DNA of 64,000 nt. It comes from Heligmosomoides polygyrus polygyrus (lineage: Eukaryota; Nematoda; Chromadorea; Rhabditida; Heligmosomidae). The notes under the pieces are model-generated. The model saw only the letters and a list, made by a program, of their open reading frames with translations, was not told the DNA's origin and made no database searches. Positions 1 to 10,120 of the stretch are shown here, piece after piece. The stretch is taken from the NCBI GenBank assembly GCA_947396885.1, contig OX377204.1, positions 6,510,001-6,574,000 on the forward strand, read 5' to 3'. Made by a program: the position numbers and the translations under genes. Numbering within the stretch: the stretch's first letter is position 1; each line of letters starts with the position of its first letter.

Positions 1-1093
1 TAAACTGAACACTTCTAAGCAAGGTTTAGAACTTTGAGATCAAGCGAACTCTTCCGAATCAAAATGGCATTCAGACAGGTTAGGGCCTGTTCATACTTTC
101 GACATCAGTGACAAGAGCCACGAGAGCGCAGCGCGCTTGGCATGCGCAGCGAGCGGAAGTACGAACAGGCGACTGGAGCAACTAGAGCGACAAGAGCTAC
201 TGCGGCGACAGCACCGGCGCTTGAGTGTGAACACTTTTCGGCGGCGCGCGATCGATTTGCATGTTTTACACGGGCGACGGGAGCGACAAGAGCGCAGCGC
301 ACGGAGGACGAGGCGACAGCGCCGGCGCTCGAGTATGAACACCTTTCGGCGGCGCGCGCTCGGTTTTAATCGATATGCATGTTTAGCACGGGCGACGAGT
401 CGCTCTTGTCGCTAAATATGAACAGGCCCTTAAACTACAGGCTTAGCAAGATGGTTAGAATTTTTTTGTTCAATGAAAATTTGGAATAACTTTCTTTGAA
501 ATTCTTCAGTTTACCTGCCCAACATGTGTAATAATTTTACAAAAATTTTATTTTTAGAAAATAAAATAAAATTTGTCTTGAAGCACAACAAAGAAGCAGG
601 CAAGTAGCGCACTGGGAGATCAGATCGCGATATGCACTCAAAAAGCTCGCCGCAATTTTATTTGATTGGTAGCGTAAATTCCGCTTACATAAACTATCAA
701 AGTGAGGATGTGTGTTCTTTACGTTTTTTTTTGTATCGTTAACAAGTGTAAAACTCGATGCAAATAGAAATTCTGCTATCAATCGAATAAAATTGCGACA
801 TTTGGGCGAAGGCGTGGCGCAATTTTTGGCAATCTTCAAACCAGTATTTTTCGCAAAAATTTTTTTTGTAGAATTTCAAACAGTGTGTTCACTTATTGGG
901 TAGATGAATTAAAACTTCACAGAAAGTTATTGTAAGATTTTTCTTGAACGGAAAATTATTCTATCCTTTCTGGAGAGTCCCTTATTAAATGTAGAAGAAG
1001 CTCATTTCGATTTGGATTCAAAGGCCTTACGCTAGCTCAAAATCGTGTCTAATTAGATTCGAAAAAGCACAATTCGGCGTTAAAACTCTATAG
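1..1093. mobile_element. Foldback element with GTCCAATTTGA ends (left-truncated), hosting a Tourist MITE
   Basis: AT-rich repeat whose outer sequences (AACTTTGAGATCAAGCGAAC and the right part with TTAGATTCGAAAAAGCACAA) match the elements at 4149-4652 and 6827-7616 in mirrored order. It is interrupted by the GC-rich MITE at 83-429. No coding capacity is seen. Confidence 0.5.
83..429. mobile_element. Tourist/Harbinger-like MITE, copy 1
   Basis: Palindromic ends GGGCCTGTTCATA...TATGAACAGGCCC, flanked on both sides by TTA (80-82 and 430-432). A 3-bp TWA duplication with GGGCCTGTT ends is the hallmark of PIF/Harbinger MITEs. The GC-rich interior repeats a module with GCGACAAGAG and TTTCGGCGGCGCGCG about 100 bp apart. 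Short open frames inside are by-products of the repeat. Confidence 0.8.
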
Positions 1094-1097
1094 TTGG

Positions 1098-1250
1098 CGT
1101 ACAGATGTGCGGTGACGGTAGTGTAGTGGCGTAGCACCTTTATGGATGAGCGAAGGGTGCGAGTTCGATTCCCGCATGGCGCCAGGTTTCTGATTGCAAC
1201 CAAACATCCGTATGAGAGCTTACAACCTCGGTTGCAGCCACTTTGGGCTT
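1098..1250 (+). mobile_element. tRNA-like SINE, second family, copy 1
   Basis: tRNA-like head with GTAGTGTAGTGGCGTAG (A-box region) and GAGTTCGATTCCCGC (B box and T arm). The body ACAACCTCG...GCCACTT..GGCTTAAAG is shared with the copies at 32 and 62 kb. Too diverged to be a working tRNA gene. Confidence 0.6.
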
Positions 1251-1519
1251 AAAGTGAACATTGTATATCTGCATGGCTGTCTAGGTGGACATCGTGAATC
1301 TGCTAGTGCAACGGATGAGATGGTATTGCGGCCAGTGGGACTTCTGCTGGGGAAGGTATTGATGGATAATGCTGCCCGACGATCGGGACCTGTACAGGTG
1401 GGATAAACGACTTCAGTAACAACCCAATGATAGTATTAGACGCCCAATGTCTTTCTACTGTCTCTGACATCGACTTATAGTGCAGTCCTGCACAACTCTA
1501 ATACTGTATGTTCTTTTCA

Positions 1520-2465
1520 ATCATCTTTGCCTATCAGGATTGGTATAAAATCCTTATTGCGGCCAACGTTTCGACGAACAAGTCTTTCGCAAGGCTTGAA
1601 GGAAGCTCGGAATCTTTTTGACTCTGTGAAATTCATTGGATCAAAAGCATCGTGCCCACCTCTTTACCAGGAACAACATTCTCCAAAGAGTGCTAGGAAA
1701 CGTTACCATCTGTGCGTTCTAACTCACCGATCCCTCTAGTGCAATGAAACTGGATCAACTGGTCACCATGGAGCATGTGAGGCCTATTGATATGGTCCAA
1801 TATACTGCTCCCAGTGCCGGAGAGTCGAAAATGTGCACAAAGCAGTATACGCGATCTCACAGACCGCACAAACGGATAAAAGGCAAGAATTCACTGGTAA
1901 TGGAGATGCATTCGTTTCTGTTGTTCATGGCTGGATTTCGTTCGTGAATCCAGAAGGCCTCGAGAGCCTTGCTGGTCCCTATTTCGTTTTCATGATACAA
2001 CACCGTGTATTTTACATTGAAGTCATTCCCGGAGTGAGCTTCCCTTCGATGCTTACCAAGCGGCGTTGATAAACTTAGCCTTCTCTTACCGGCAAGGTGT
2101 ACTGTGCAAGGCAAGGTGTTGTGTGGGCTGTGAGATCGCGTATACTGCTTTGTGCACATTTTCGCCTTTAAGGCACTGGGAGCAGTATATTTGACCATAC
2201 CAGTAGGTCTCACTTGTTCCATGGTGGCCAGTTGATCCGGTTTCTTTGCGCTGGAGGGAACGGTGAGTTCGAACGCACAGTTGTAATAAGGTTTCCTAGC
2301 TCTCCTAGGAGCATGTTGTTCCTGGTAAATAGGTGGACACGATGTTTTTGATCCAGTGAATTTCACAGAGTCAAAGGCATTTCAAGCTTCTTTCAGGCCT
2401 TCGTTGAAACGTCGACCGCAATGAAGATTTTATTCCAAACCTGGTAGGCAAAGAGGATTGAAAAG
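1520..2465 (-). mobile_element. Penelope-like element fragment with GIY-YIG region, flanked by an inverted repeat
   Basis: Minus-strand codons read RRLSLSTPLGKHRREAHSGN, later ALEAFWIHERNPAMNNRNEC and ISITSEFLPF, resembling the C-terminal part of the GIY-YIG endonuclease of Penelope-like retroelements. The segment is flanked by inverted copies of a roughly 330-bp sequence (1520-1865 and 2118-2460) that include GCGGCCAACGTTTCGACGAA and its mirror. No reverse transcriptase is seen. Confidence 0.6.
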
Positions 2466-2929
2466 AACTTACTCCCAAGGTGTTCAGGCTTCGAGAACGT
2501 CGAACTTGGAGATTGTTTTCTAAGAAGTGCTCCACACTCCTGTCGGCGTGTCTCGCACCTGCGCGCTTCGCGCGACCTTAGAGAGTCACTAAGCCAAGAT
2601 TACTCATTTCAAGCAGCTGTTCTGCTTGTGCAGCCTTCTCGGCACCTTAGCAATGAAAAGAGGTAATAATCTTAGTAATTTCGAACCTTGGTCTACCTTC
2701 TTTAAGAACAGGTGAGTAGTTCTTCGATATGAAGTCGTCCAGCTCTTCCTCTCTCCATACTCAACATTCCTTCAACGTCGGCACTATCTTCAGACAGTTC
2801 AGAAACGTAATTTTTTTTGCGTTAATCAGTGCTTTCGTCCTCAGACTGTTGTGGAGCACTCCTTTGGCCATAGTACCCGCGTGTCTCCCACCCCCGCCCC
2901 ACCCCGATCGGTTAAATCTGGGAGAAAAC

Positions 2930-3258
2930 CTCCGGTCATTCGATCGATAATATCGATCGATACTGGTCACCACATTGAAACCACTCCGATCGGATAAATC
3001 TGGGAGAAAACCACCGGTCGGACCGATTACCCCAGGGCTGAAGTTCTGCACCACCTGAACGACATCCGCAAAAAATCGATAATATCGATCGATATCGATT
3101 TTATCCCCTGCTGTGAAGGCCTTCCGTCGATGTTCATCTAAATGCCCAGGCACGGTTGCCGACGTCTGTTCAGCGACCTCGATTACCCCATTTCTGAAGT
3201 TTCGGACCGCTTGGACGACATCCATAAAAAATCGATAATTTGATCGATATCGATCGAT
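2930..3258 (-). repeat. ATCGATATCGATCGAT satellite, minus-oriented units
   Basis: Three diverged units carry ATAATATCGATCGATATCGA, the sequence ACGACATCC, and CCGATTACCCCAGGGCTGAA. They are the reverse complement of the roughly 107-bp tandem array inside the HINE-like element at 58.1-58.6 kb. This is probably a remnant of a similar element. Confidence 0.65.
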
Positions 3259-3299
3259 GGTGATCTACACGTCAAAAACGAACATCATAATCATGTTCT

Positions 3300-3470
3300 G
3301 GACACCAGCCTTGTCTGGGAAGGATAAAGCACTGGTTTGTTTAGCGGCTGGCCACCGCGAGTCATTGTATAGGCCATGCGCGCATTCATGTCGGCTGCGT
3401 GGGATTGCGTGGAGCATTCAAAATGGATTGAGTAACGCCATCCTTTATCTTTCTATCCTTAAGGATGGCT
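3300..3470 (+). mobile_element. SINE family 1, 5'-truncated copy
   Basis: Starts inside the element at CTTGTCTGGGAAGGATAAAG and runs through GGCTGGCCACCGC to the tail GCCATCCTTTATC. It has lost the tRNA-like head. Confidence 0.75.
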
Positions 3471-3774
3471 AAGACCATCTATGGCAGTGTTGGGAGTGGG
3501 CGGGACTGTGTGTGACAACACCAGTCGGTTGTAAGTTCGCTTCAGATTGAGCCAGCCTTCCATGCCTGGTCATTGAGCTGGAGTCAGGAGTGTCGGGGAG
3601 TGACAAAACACTCAGGTGCCTATTGACTAGGCATCACAATTTATTGTAACAGCCAGATAACGACAGAGGATAAAGGACGGCCTCGATCAATCCTTGTTCG
3701 TGGATGCGCCACGCTTCCCACTTCTCTAGAATATCGTGAAGAAAGTCTGAGTGGGTTTTTATTTTATATCCATC

Positions 3775-4072
3775 ATGCGGGCGCGTGGAGCGCAGTCGGA
3801 GGAGGCGCCGGCTGTCGCCTGCACCAGATACCAGGTTCCTGGTTCGGATTTCCCGCCCAGGCCAACCAAGCCTTCCATCCCTCCGGGGTCGGTGAATTGG
3901 TACCAGACATGTCTGGGAAGGATAAAGCGCTGACTTGTTCATCGGCTGGCCACCGCAACTCATTGTATGGCCAAATACGCATTCAAATCGCCTCCTGGAC
4001 ACCCCGTAGAAGTTGAATGCGTGGCGCTTCCCAAAGGGGATTGAACAACGCTGTCCTTTATCCTTTATTGTT
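3775..4072 (+). mobile_element. SINE family 1, full-length copy
   Basis: Has the A-box-like GAGCGCAGTCGG, B-box GGTTCGGATTTCCC and the tail CGCTGTCCTTTATCCTTTA. Full body; open frames here are SINE shadows. Confidence 0.88.
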
Positions 4073-4148
4073 CACCATGCCAGTACACATGAGAATATAG
4101 TAATAGAGTGCTGTCCCATCTCCAAAAGAATTACTTAGCGCCGCTCTT

Positions 4149-4652
4149 ATACCATTTTTCAAATCGAATTGGACACTTTTTTAAAGCTATCCTAAGACTG
4201 TTGAAATCAAAGCAAACTCTTCCAAATCGAAATGGGCTTCTTCCATATTTAACTTGAGACTTCAAAAAGGTTAGAATAATTTTTTGTTCAAGGAAAATCA
4301 GTATAAATTCTTTCAAGTTTTAATTCATCTATCCAGTAAGTGGACACACTGTTTGAAGTTCTGTACGCATGTAAAGTTTGAAGTTCTGTGAAGAATTTTT
4401 TGACGAGAATGATTGGTTTAAAGCTTTAAAAAGTTTTAAAAAGTAGAAAGTGATCAAACAGAGATTGCCCCATACCCTCGTCCATGATGTCACGATTTTT
4501 ATTCGATACTAGCAGAATTTTTGTCTGCGTAGAATTTGCCACCTGTTCGCCTTGATTTCAAAAGACGCTTAGAGAAGTGTCCAATTTGATTCGAAGAGGT
4601 GTGTCCATTTTGATTTGAAAAGTGTCCAATTCGACGTGAAAATGGTGTATAT
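4149..4652. mobile_element. GTCCAATTTGA foldback element
   Basis: Left end ACCATTTTTCAAATCGAATT followed by GGACACTTTT; right end AAAAGTGTCCAATTCGACGT followed by GAAAATGGT. The ends are inverted copies. Lies just upstream of the TMEM186-like gene. Confidence 0.6.
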
Positions 4653-4687
4653 TCCTCGAGATATTTGGCGCTGTCGTCATCTCCTTC

Positions 4688-4756
4688 ATGCGCCTAACCT
4701 TTAATCGCAGGACGCAGCATTTTTGGAATTGCTTCTGGTTTTCAAGGAGTTTCTTT
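4688..4756 (+). CDS. TMEM186: TMEM186-like exon 1 (tentative, start codon)
   Basis: ATG at 4688 opens 23 codons (MRLTFNRRTQHFWN...) that are basic and aromatic, as expected of a mitochondrial presequence. They run to a GTAGCT donor at 4757 in phase 0. The implied intron of 35 nt, ending TTTTAG at 4791, is very short. The real first exon could lie elsewhere, and trans-splicing to the next exon cannot be excluded. Confidence 0.35.
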
Positions 4757-7700
4757 GTAGCTCTATAGGTTTCAAGATGTACAGCTTTTAGATTGCACGG
4801 ACGTCCGCCCTGTTAAGCACACATCAGAATATCAAGAGCGAAAATCGCCGAAGGCGTGCCGTTCGTGCTGATGGAACAAATCCATTTCAAAGAGAAGAGG
4901 TAGGTTCGGCCTGCTTCATCTTTAGGTCCATCCAAATTCACTTTGTATGAGAGCACTTGCCAATTCCCTAGTTTTTCTTCGAACTATTTGAATTTAGGTT
5001 TTGTGCCGTATTGGTGGGAATAGCATCCGCAGAACACATACACAGGTCGAGCAGGACGCGAAGTTGCTACAGGAGTCTCTTGAGAATGAAAACTGGTTCG
5101 TAAGTCCCATATTCGCTTTCTTTGGGTAATACCTGTAAGTGCTACCATGCCCTAATGTGGGTGTTCTGGTAATGATTGTGACAAGAGTTGTGTTTATGCA
5201 TCTGAAATGAATAGCACGGAGGTCCGTTCCGGGAAAAGAACCTTGATCTCTGATTTATTTCAAGTCTTAGAAGTCTTACTTTGGTAGTTTGGCTTTGAAT
5301 GCAAATCAGAACTGTTCTATTAAAGTCAGTGAGCGATAAAGTATTGCAAGTTTCAGGGTAGCTGTCTACCGGTATCCTCGTATACGGTTCGCAGTGCTTC
5401 TAGCTAAGGCGAAGCTGATTCAGACAGTGGTCACCGTGCTCTATCTGCCATATTCTTGGTATCAGTACCTTCTCGGACACGTTGACTCATCATGGTTCTA
5501 TTCGACAGCTTTTCTTGCTGTATTGGCGCCTGTTTTGTTGGCTGTATTCAGCAGGTAATTTTGCCACATGAAGCGCCTTCAAATCAATTAGCGCGTGGTA
5601 ACGCCTTCGGAGGAGGCGTCGGATGTCGTTTGCATCCCGAGTCAAGTTCTTGGTTCGTGTTTCAGGCCAGGCCAGCTAAGCCTTCCATCCTTACGGGATA
5701 GGTGAATTGGTACGAGACTTGTTTGGGAAGTGTAAAACACTGACTTGTTCATCGGCTGGCCATCGCAAGTCGAACGCGTATTCAAACCGCCTCCACACAT
5801 CCCGCAGAAGTAGAATGCGTGGCGCATCCCAGAAGAGATTGAGAACTCCGTCCTTAATCGTTTCTTGAAGTGTTGACTTATCAAGTTAGTATTTCCCATT
5901 GAAGGGGTGAACTGCTTATGAGCTGCATTCATAAGCAGTTGGGTTAACATCGGTTGTTTATTCAATGACACAGCGCTGGTAGATTGGTACGGACTTGGAG
6001 GGACCTAGGCTTAGTGATAGGCATGCTATTAGAAGATCATTTTATGAATGCTGAAGAACATATTGAATCTTATCTATTTAAGTACGTAGTTTCAAATTCT
6101 CTGTGCCCCTTTGGGATGAGGTATTAGAGGGGAGGTCAGCGTTATACATAAATATCTGTTTGGGGTGCACCATGGATTTCACTTCTGCGAGATATCGGAA
6201 AGGTAATTTGATTGCATGTATGGGCTCATTGTAGAATTTCGACCTGCGTGGCCATCCAATAGGCAGTTCAGTGCTTGGCCCTAAGTGGGATCCGAGCCAA
6301 AAATTTCGATTCGAGGTGTACGCGACAACCGGCGCCTCCTCCGACTGAGCTACCATGCGTCTGTACTATCGGAATTGAATAGTGGTGATTAAATCATTTC
6401 CAGGTATCTAAATAGACTCGTAGGAGTTATCGCTATGAACGAGACCAACGACTACGTCAGAATCGGCTATCTGACATTCTGGGGATCACGGAGAAATAAG
6501 TTAGTTAGTTAAATTTTCGGTTTCTTCCTTAAATCGTAGTGACAGGCGACGAAGACAAGGCTCAGAGTCCATCGAACTCTTTTCTTCGTTGTTGGGAGGA
6601 GTGGAGTAGTGCTGCATATTCCACTTCTACGTGATACTGCAGAAGCATCTGGCTTATTGGTACTAAAGGTGCCATAGAAATTCAATTAATTTTCGCCCAT
6701 ACTTTGCAGGGAGAGGTTGGTGTCTAGCTTCACGGGATGTGCTGTTATCAGAATCCTCATGAGGCGCTCAAAGATCAAAAGAAATGAAAGCTACTCGAAT
6801 ATTTTCGGACACAGAAAAAGTCGATATATACCGTTTACGTCGAATTTGACACTTTTCAAATCAAATTGGACACTTTTCTAAGCTAATCTAAGACTTTTCA
6901 TATCAAAGCGAACTTTTCCACATAAAAAGACTTCTTCTAACATCAAACTGGGGCTTTCCAAAATGTTAGATTATTTTTTGTCCAAAAAAACTTCCATAGA
7001 AGAACAAATGGTTTAAAATTTTATAAAAATTCAATTTTTTGAGGAAAACAGCGGCTTATAGCTTGTTTTGAAAAGTAGGACTACGGCCATTTAATTCTGC
7101 CAAAACAGACGCCATGTCCCCGTTTGAAACTTCTCGATTTTTATTCGATTGAGAGCAAAATTTCTATTTGCATGCAGTTGCATAGCTGCAAGCGGGCTAC
7201 AAAAACAATTGTAAAAAAACACACATATCCTAACTTTCTTGCTACATGTAAGCAGTACTTACACTATCAATCAATTAAACGTTGTGTTGAACTTTTTGAG
7301 TGCATGGTGCGATCCAGTCTTTTAATGCACGACATGATTGCCGCCTTCCTGCTCCTTAACCCAAAATTTAATTTATTATTTTTCAAAAAATAAAAATTTT
7401 ATAAAATTATTTCACTCATTCTGCACCAGAAGTTCAAAAATTTTTAAAAAAGTTATTCCAAGTTCTCCTTGAACAAAAAATTATCCTAACCATCTTTTGG
7501 AGTCTGTAGTTTAACACGTAAGAAGTTTGTTTCGATCTGTAAGACGTTCAATTTGATTTAAAAGCACCTAGGCCAGCTTAGAAGAGTATCCAATTTGACG
7601 TGAAAATGGTATGTATAGGTTTTATTCGCCGTGTGCGGGAGCCAAGAAGTGATCCATGTTATCCAGTAAAATCCAGTAAAAACAGCAGCTATTTATCCAT

Positions 7701-8143
7701 TTAAGGCAGCGTCATCTCTAACATTATTATCCGTTTCCGCTTTGGCTCTCTTCTGGATCTCCGGGATGTGATGTGGTCGGGCAAAATCCCGATAAGTACC
7801 AAAACATCTGATAGCAGTGGCTCACCGAAATAATTCATCAAGAAGGTCTGCCGCTCATCATGAAAACTGTTATGTTGCTCATTTAGATATTTGGAAGTTT
7901 CTGACGTTCTTCCTTTGTCAGAGGTGGCTGGTAACAGGAATGATGCGCTGGTCAAGCTCTCGTGGTATGGAGCGTAAGTGTGACTTTTCTAGTTAACACC
8001 TGCTTAACGTATAGCGAAATTGAATGAGTTTCAGAAAGAGCTTCCTCTATCTGCCAACCAAAAACGCTGAAATTGTGGACGAAAACAGGGCGAAGATCTT
8101 GTTTGGGGACTTGTCCCTGTTTGAATCGAAGAAACTGGTATAG
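4688..8143 (+). CDS. TMEM186: TMEM186-like mitochondrial inner-membrane protein gene (whole gene, split)
   Basis: Proposed coding segments are 4688-4756, 4792-4899, 4998-5095, 5357-5554, 6404-6507 (or 6499), 7922-7973 and 8035-8143; the first is the weakest. The predicted protein has an Arg-rich N-terminus suited to mitochondrial import, then the family-like block VAVYRYPRIRFAVLLAKAKL, two membrane segments, RLVGVIAMNE, the signature GYLTFWGSRRN, and a C-terminal ALVKLSWYGAKSFLYLP..FGD region. TMEM186 is known in animals as a two-pass mitochondrial protein of the complex I assembly (MCIA) group. The family call rests on remembered similarity around LTFWGRR and the C-terminal strand. Phases fit at every junction except the stretch between 6499 and 7922, where several models are possible. 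Introns hold two SINEs and a foldback repeat, so the gene has grown by insertion. No operon partner is visible. Confidence 0.62.
4792..4899 (+). CDS. TMEM186: TMEM186-like exon 2
   Basis: Open phase-0 exon of 36 codons between a TTTTAG acceptor and the donor GAG|GTAGGT. It contains a run of Arg (ENRRRRAVRADG) and no membrane segment, consistent with a targeting or matrix-side N-terminus. It reads in phase into the next exon. Confidence 0.5.
4998..5095 (+). CDS. TMEM186: TMEM186-like exon 3
   Basis: Follows AATTTAG. It reads VLCRIGGNSIRRTHTQVEQD and then LLQESLENENW, ending in phase 2 at AACTG|GTTCGT. The phase-2 donor is chosen over the stronger-looking GTAAGT 4 nt downstream because only the former reads into the conserved VAVYRYP block of the next exon. 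Confidence 0.55.
5357..5554 (+). CDS. TMEM186: TMEM186-like exon 4 (both membrane segments)
   Basis: Acceptor GTTTCAG and donor CAG|GTAATT. It encodes VAVYRYPRIRFAVLLAKAKL followed by a first hydrophobic span (IQTVVTVLYLPYSWY), a short polar loop GHVDSSW, and a second span (STAFLAVLAPVLLAVFS). The order basic block, span, short loop, span is the core of TMEM186. This is the strongest single exon of the gene together with exon 5. Confidence 0.7.
5604..5870 (+). mobile_element. SINE family 1 copy in TMEM186-like intron
   Basis: Diverged: head GGCGTCGGATGTCGTTTGCA, degraded B box (GGTTCGTGTTTC), body, and tail ACTCCGTCCTTAATCG. Sense-oriented relative to the gene. Confidence 0.75.
6237..6360 (-). 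mobile_element. SINE family 1, 5'-half, in TMEM186-like intron
   Basis: The reverse strand carries GGTAGCTCAGTCGGAGGAGG and a changed B-box area. Only the tRNA-like half remains, antisense to the gene. Confidence 0.65.
6404..6507 (+). CDS. TMEM186: TMEM186-like exon 5 (LTFWG signature)
   Basis: Acceptor ATTTCCAG. The split AG|G codon joins exon 4 and continues YLNRLVGVIAMNETNDYVR, then IGYLTFWGSRRN, the family signature after the second membrane span. Two donors are possible: phase 2 at 6500 (GTTAGT) or phase 1 at 6508 (GTTAAA). The second joins directly in phase to the exon at 7922. The first could lead to intermediate reading frames around 6595-6668 (VVLHIPLLRDTAEASG) and 6710. Confidence 0.65.
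6599..6668 (+). CDS. Possible TMEM186-like intermediate exon
   Basis: An open stretch reads GVVLHIPLLRDTAEASGLLV and then LK, resembling the loop expected after LTFWG (hydrophobic, PL, acidic, then a strand). It ends at AAG|GTGCCA, followed by a 41-nt intron with a TTTGCAG acceptor at 6709. The upstream acceptor is poor (TGGGAG) and the same DNA is open in the other two frames. It may be a true exon, a shadow, or part of an exon broken by an indel. Confidence 0.3.
6827..7616. mobile_element. GTCCAATTTGA foldback element in TMEM186-like intron
   Basis: Left TATACCGTTTACGTCGAATT and right CAATTTGACGTGAAAATGGT followed by ATGTAT are inverted. The body resembles 1-1093. It sits in the unresolved intron between the LTFWG exon and the C-terminal exons. 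Confidence 0.6.
7922..7973 (+). CDS. TMEM186: TMEM186-like exon 6
   Basis: Acceptor TTTGTCAG and donor AGC|GTAAGT. In the frame that continues into the next exon it encodes VAGNRNDALVKLSWYG, matching the strand before the C-terminal region of the family. It enters in phase 1 and leaves in phase 2. Confidence 0.58.
8035..8143 (+). CDS. TMEM186: TMEM186-like terminal exon with stop
   Basis: After a 61-nt intron with a TTTCAG acceptor, the split GC|A codon continues KSFLYLPTKNAEIVDENRAK, then ILFGDLSLFESKKLV and stop TAG at 8141-8143. The pattern aromatic strand, basic loop, FGD near the C-terminus corresponds to the remembered end of TMEM186 (YVTLRYGRILD...FTQVFG). Confidence 0.6.
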
Positions 8144-8257
8144 CCGTTGCAGGGCGATCTATTTCTGTATTTAGGAGATTCGGTAGACAGGTAGTAGTAG
8201 ACATGTTTCTATTTGAGCTGTACATATATCGTTTCTTATGTTTGGTATCTATAAATA

Positions 8258-9488
8258 TTAGGTTGTTGCGAAAGTTCCCGCCATGTTTTGAATGTGCTTT
8301 TTTCTCACTAACCTCTTTTGCATCTTTTGTTAATATAAATAGATCAGGTATGTATAATTTTACTATTATTGCTAGCTACTCACTCACGCTTAACTCCTTC
8401 TGGAAAAAATGGAGTTTTCGAAGGAGTACATCCGTGGTCTCTTATTGTACGACTTCAAATTTGGCCGCCTCCTGTCGTCGCATCAATGGTGCATTTGGGG
8501 AGCGCACAGTGTCCGATCGCACTGCAATGGTTCGCACGCTTTCGCAAAGGTGAGTTTAACCTTCAAGGTTTGTTCAGGTCAGGACGTGAATCCGATGTCG
8601 ACGACGACCGATTGCGACAGCTAGTGGAATCGGACCCACGGCCGACTCTCGTGAACTTGCGCAGGACTTGAGTGTGCACTATGTTCCATTGCCAGGCACC
8701 TATATCAACTAGTTAAGGTGCAGATGTTGGCACAGTGGGTTCCCCAAGACCACCGAACGCGACCGTCAGGGACGTGCTGAGGTGGTTACTCAATTACTCT
8801 CGTACAAGCGCACAGATATGGTGGTTGGCTGAAGTCCATCATCACAGCAGATGAGAAGTGGTGCCTGTACGTCAACATCAAGGGGAGCAAACACTAGGTT
8901 GGCAAGGGCGAGCAGCTTGAGCCACAGCCAAATGAGGATCCGCACACGTCGAGGATCATGCTCTCTGTTTGGTGGCATTACAAAGGTGTCATCTACTACG
9001 AGCTGCTGGCTCGTAACGCAACCCTAACAGCGGACTTTACCGTGAGCAGCTGGATAGACTGGCCGCTACGATCACAGAAAAGCCTCCGAATAATCATGGC
9101 ACAATCCGATTCTTGCACGACAATGCTCGACCACACATTGCAAGAATGTCTCGCCAAAAGCTCTCGACCTTGGATGGGATGCGGTCGGTGTCTCACCCGC
9201 CGCACAGCCCAGATATTGCACAACAGACTGCCACCTTTTACTGTCTCTCTTTAATGCCATGCAAGGAAAAACTTTCTATGACGAGGACTACATGGAACGC
9301 TGGCTTGCTGGCGTTTCGAATCAAAGCCAGAAAAGTTCTACGCTGACCGGATCGGGAGTCTGCTTGAATGGTGGAGAAGAGTGATAGAACATGATGGCGG
9401 TTACTCGTTTCTTGACGTGTTTCGCTTTTTTGTAAAATTAAAAAAATGTGGTGTCTTGAAAATGACGAGAACTTCTGCAACAACCTTC
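8258..9488 (+). mobile_element. mariner element, decayed
   Basis: Ends TTAGGTTGTTGCGAAAGTTC and AACTTCTGCAACAACC are inverted, and TA flanks both sides. Plus-strand fragments in shifting frames match mariner transposase: YIRGLLLYDFKFG (helix-turn-helix), WFARFRKGEFNLQGLFRSGR, ITADEKWCLYVN (first Asp block), and HDNARPHIARMS followed by HPPHSPDIA. Several frameshifts make it a pseudogene. Members of the same lineage occur at 15767-17193. Confidence 0.88.
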
Positions 9489-10120
9489 TACTCAACATTA
9501 CCCATTTTTCGTATTGTTCATGATCTATTAATAGTAACTAGGTAGTGCTTTAATGTTCCAAGTTTGTTTGTTTGTTTGTCAGTGTTTGTTGTAGAGTTTC
9601 TAACCTTCAATCTGATATAGCTAGGCTTGCTACATCTCATAAAGCTTATTCTGTAATCACAGCCCGGACTCAAACGGACCCAGTACGCCCCGATATACGG
9701 ACGTACACACGCACGCACAAGGGCACCAAAGGAATTTATGACGACGCGAAAACCAAGTTACGAAACGATTATAGATGAAAATGACGGGAAAAAACGGGGT
9801 TACAACACGAACAAAAGCCGGGGACGACGGCGGAGTCTCCAGAGCGGGCGGCTATACTCAGACTGATTTGGAAGAGCACGTCACGGGCGCTCGTCCAGTG
9901 GATCGCGAATCTAAAGGAATCTGAGTAGGACCCTCCTGGTCTCTCTCTATGCCAGGGACAGTGTATTTCACTCAACGGGTCCCGCGCGCCTACTGTAGCG
10001 CGCGCCTTTTAAACCGGGGTCAAGGACCCTTAGCTGACTATTCTGCCTTTGCGCAAGTATGCAGTAGATCAGATATTGTAACCGCACAGTATTTTTTTGC
10101 TAATAATAACTACAACAATT
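9489..10120. other. Gene-free stretch
   Basis: Only short unsupported open frames are present. A GC hairpin with GCGCGC arms lies near 9985-10010 (CGCGCGCC..TACTGTA..GCGCGCGCC). No exon could be recognised. Confidence 0.4.

Noticed and set aside
91..415. Arg-rich open frames on both strands
   Set aside because: They lie inside a palindromic GC-rich MITE, so both strands are open for compositional reasons.
3634..4002. Recurrent frames containing [16 protein letters not shown] or VNWYQTCLG
   Set aside because: The same peptide strings recur at about 15 SINE copies in both orientations and are shadows of the SINE.
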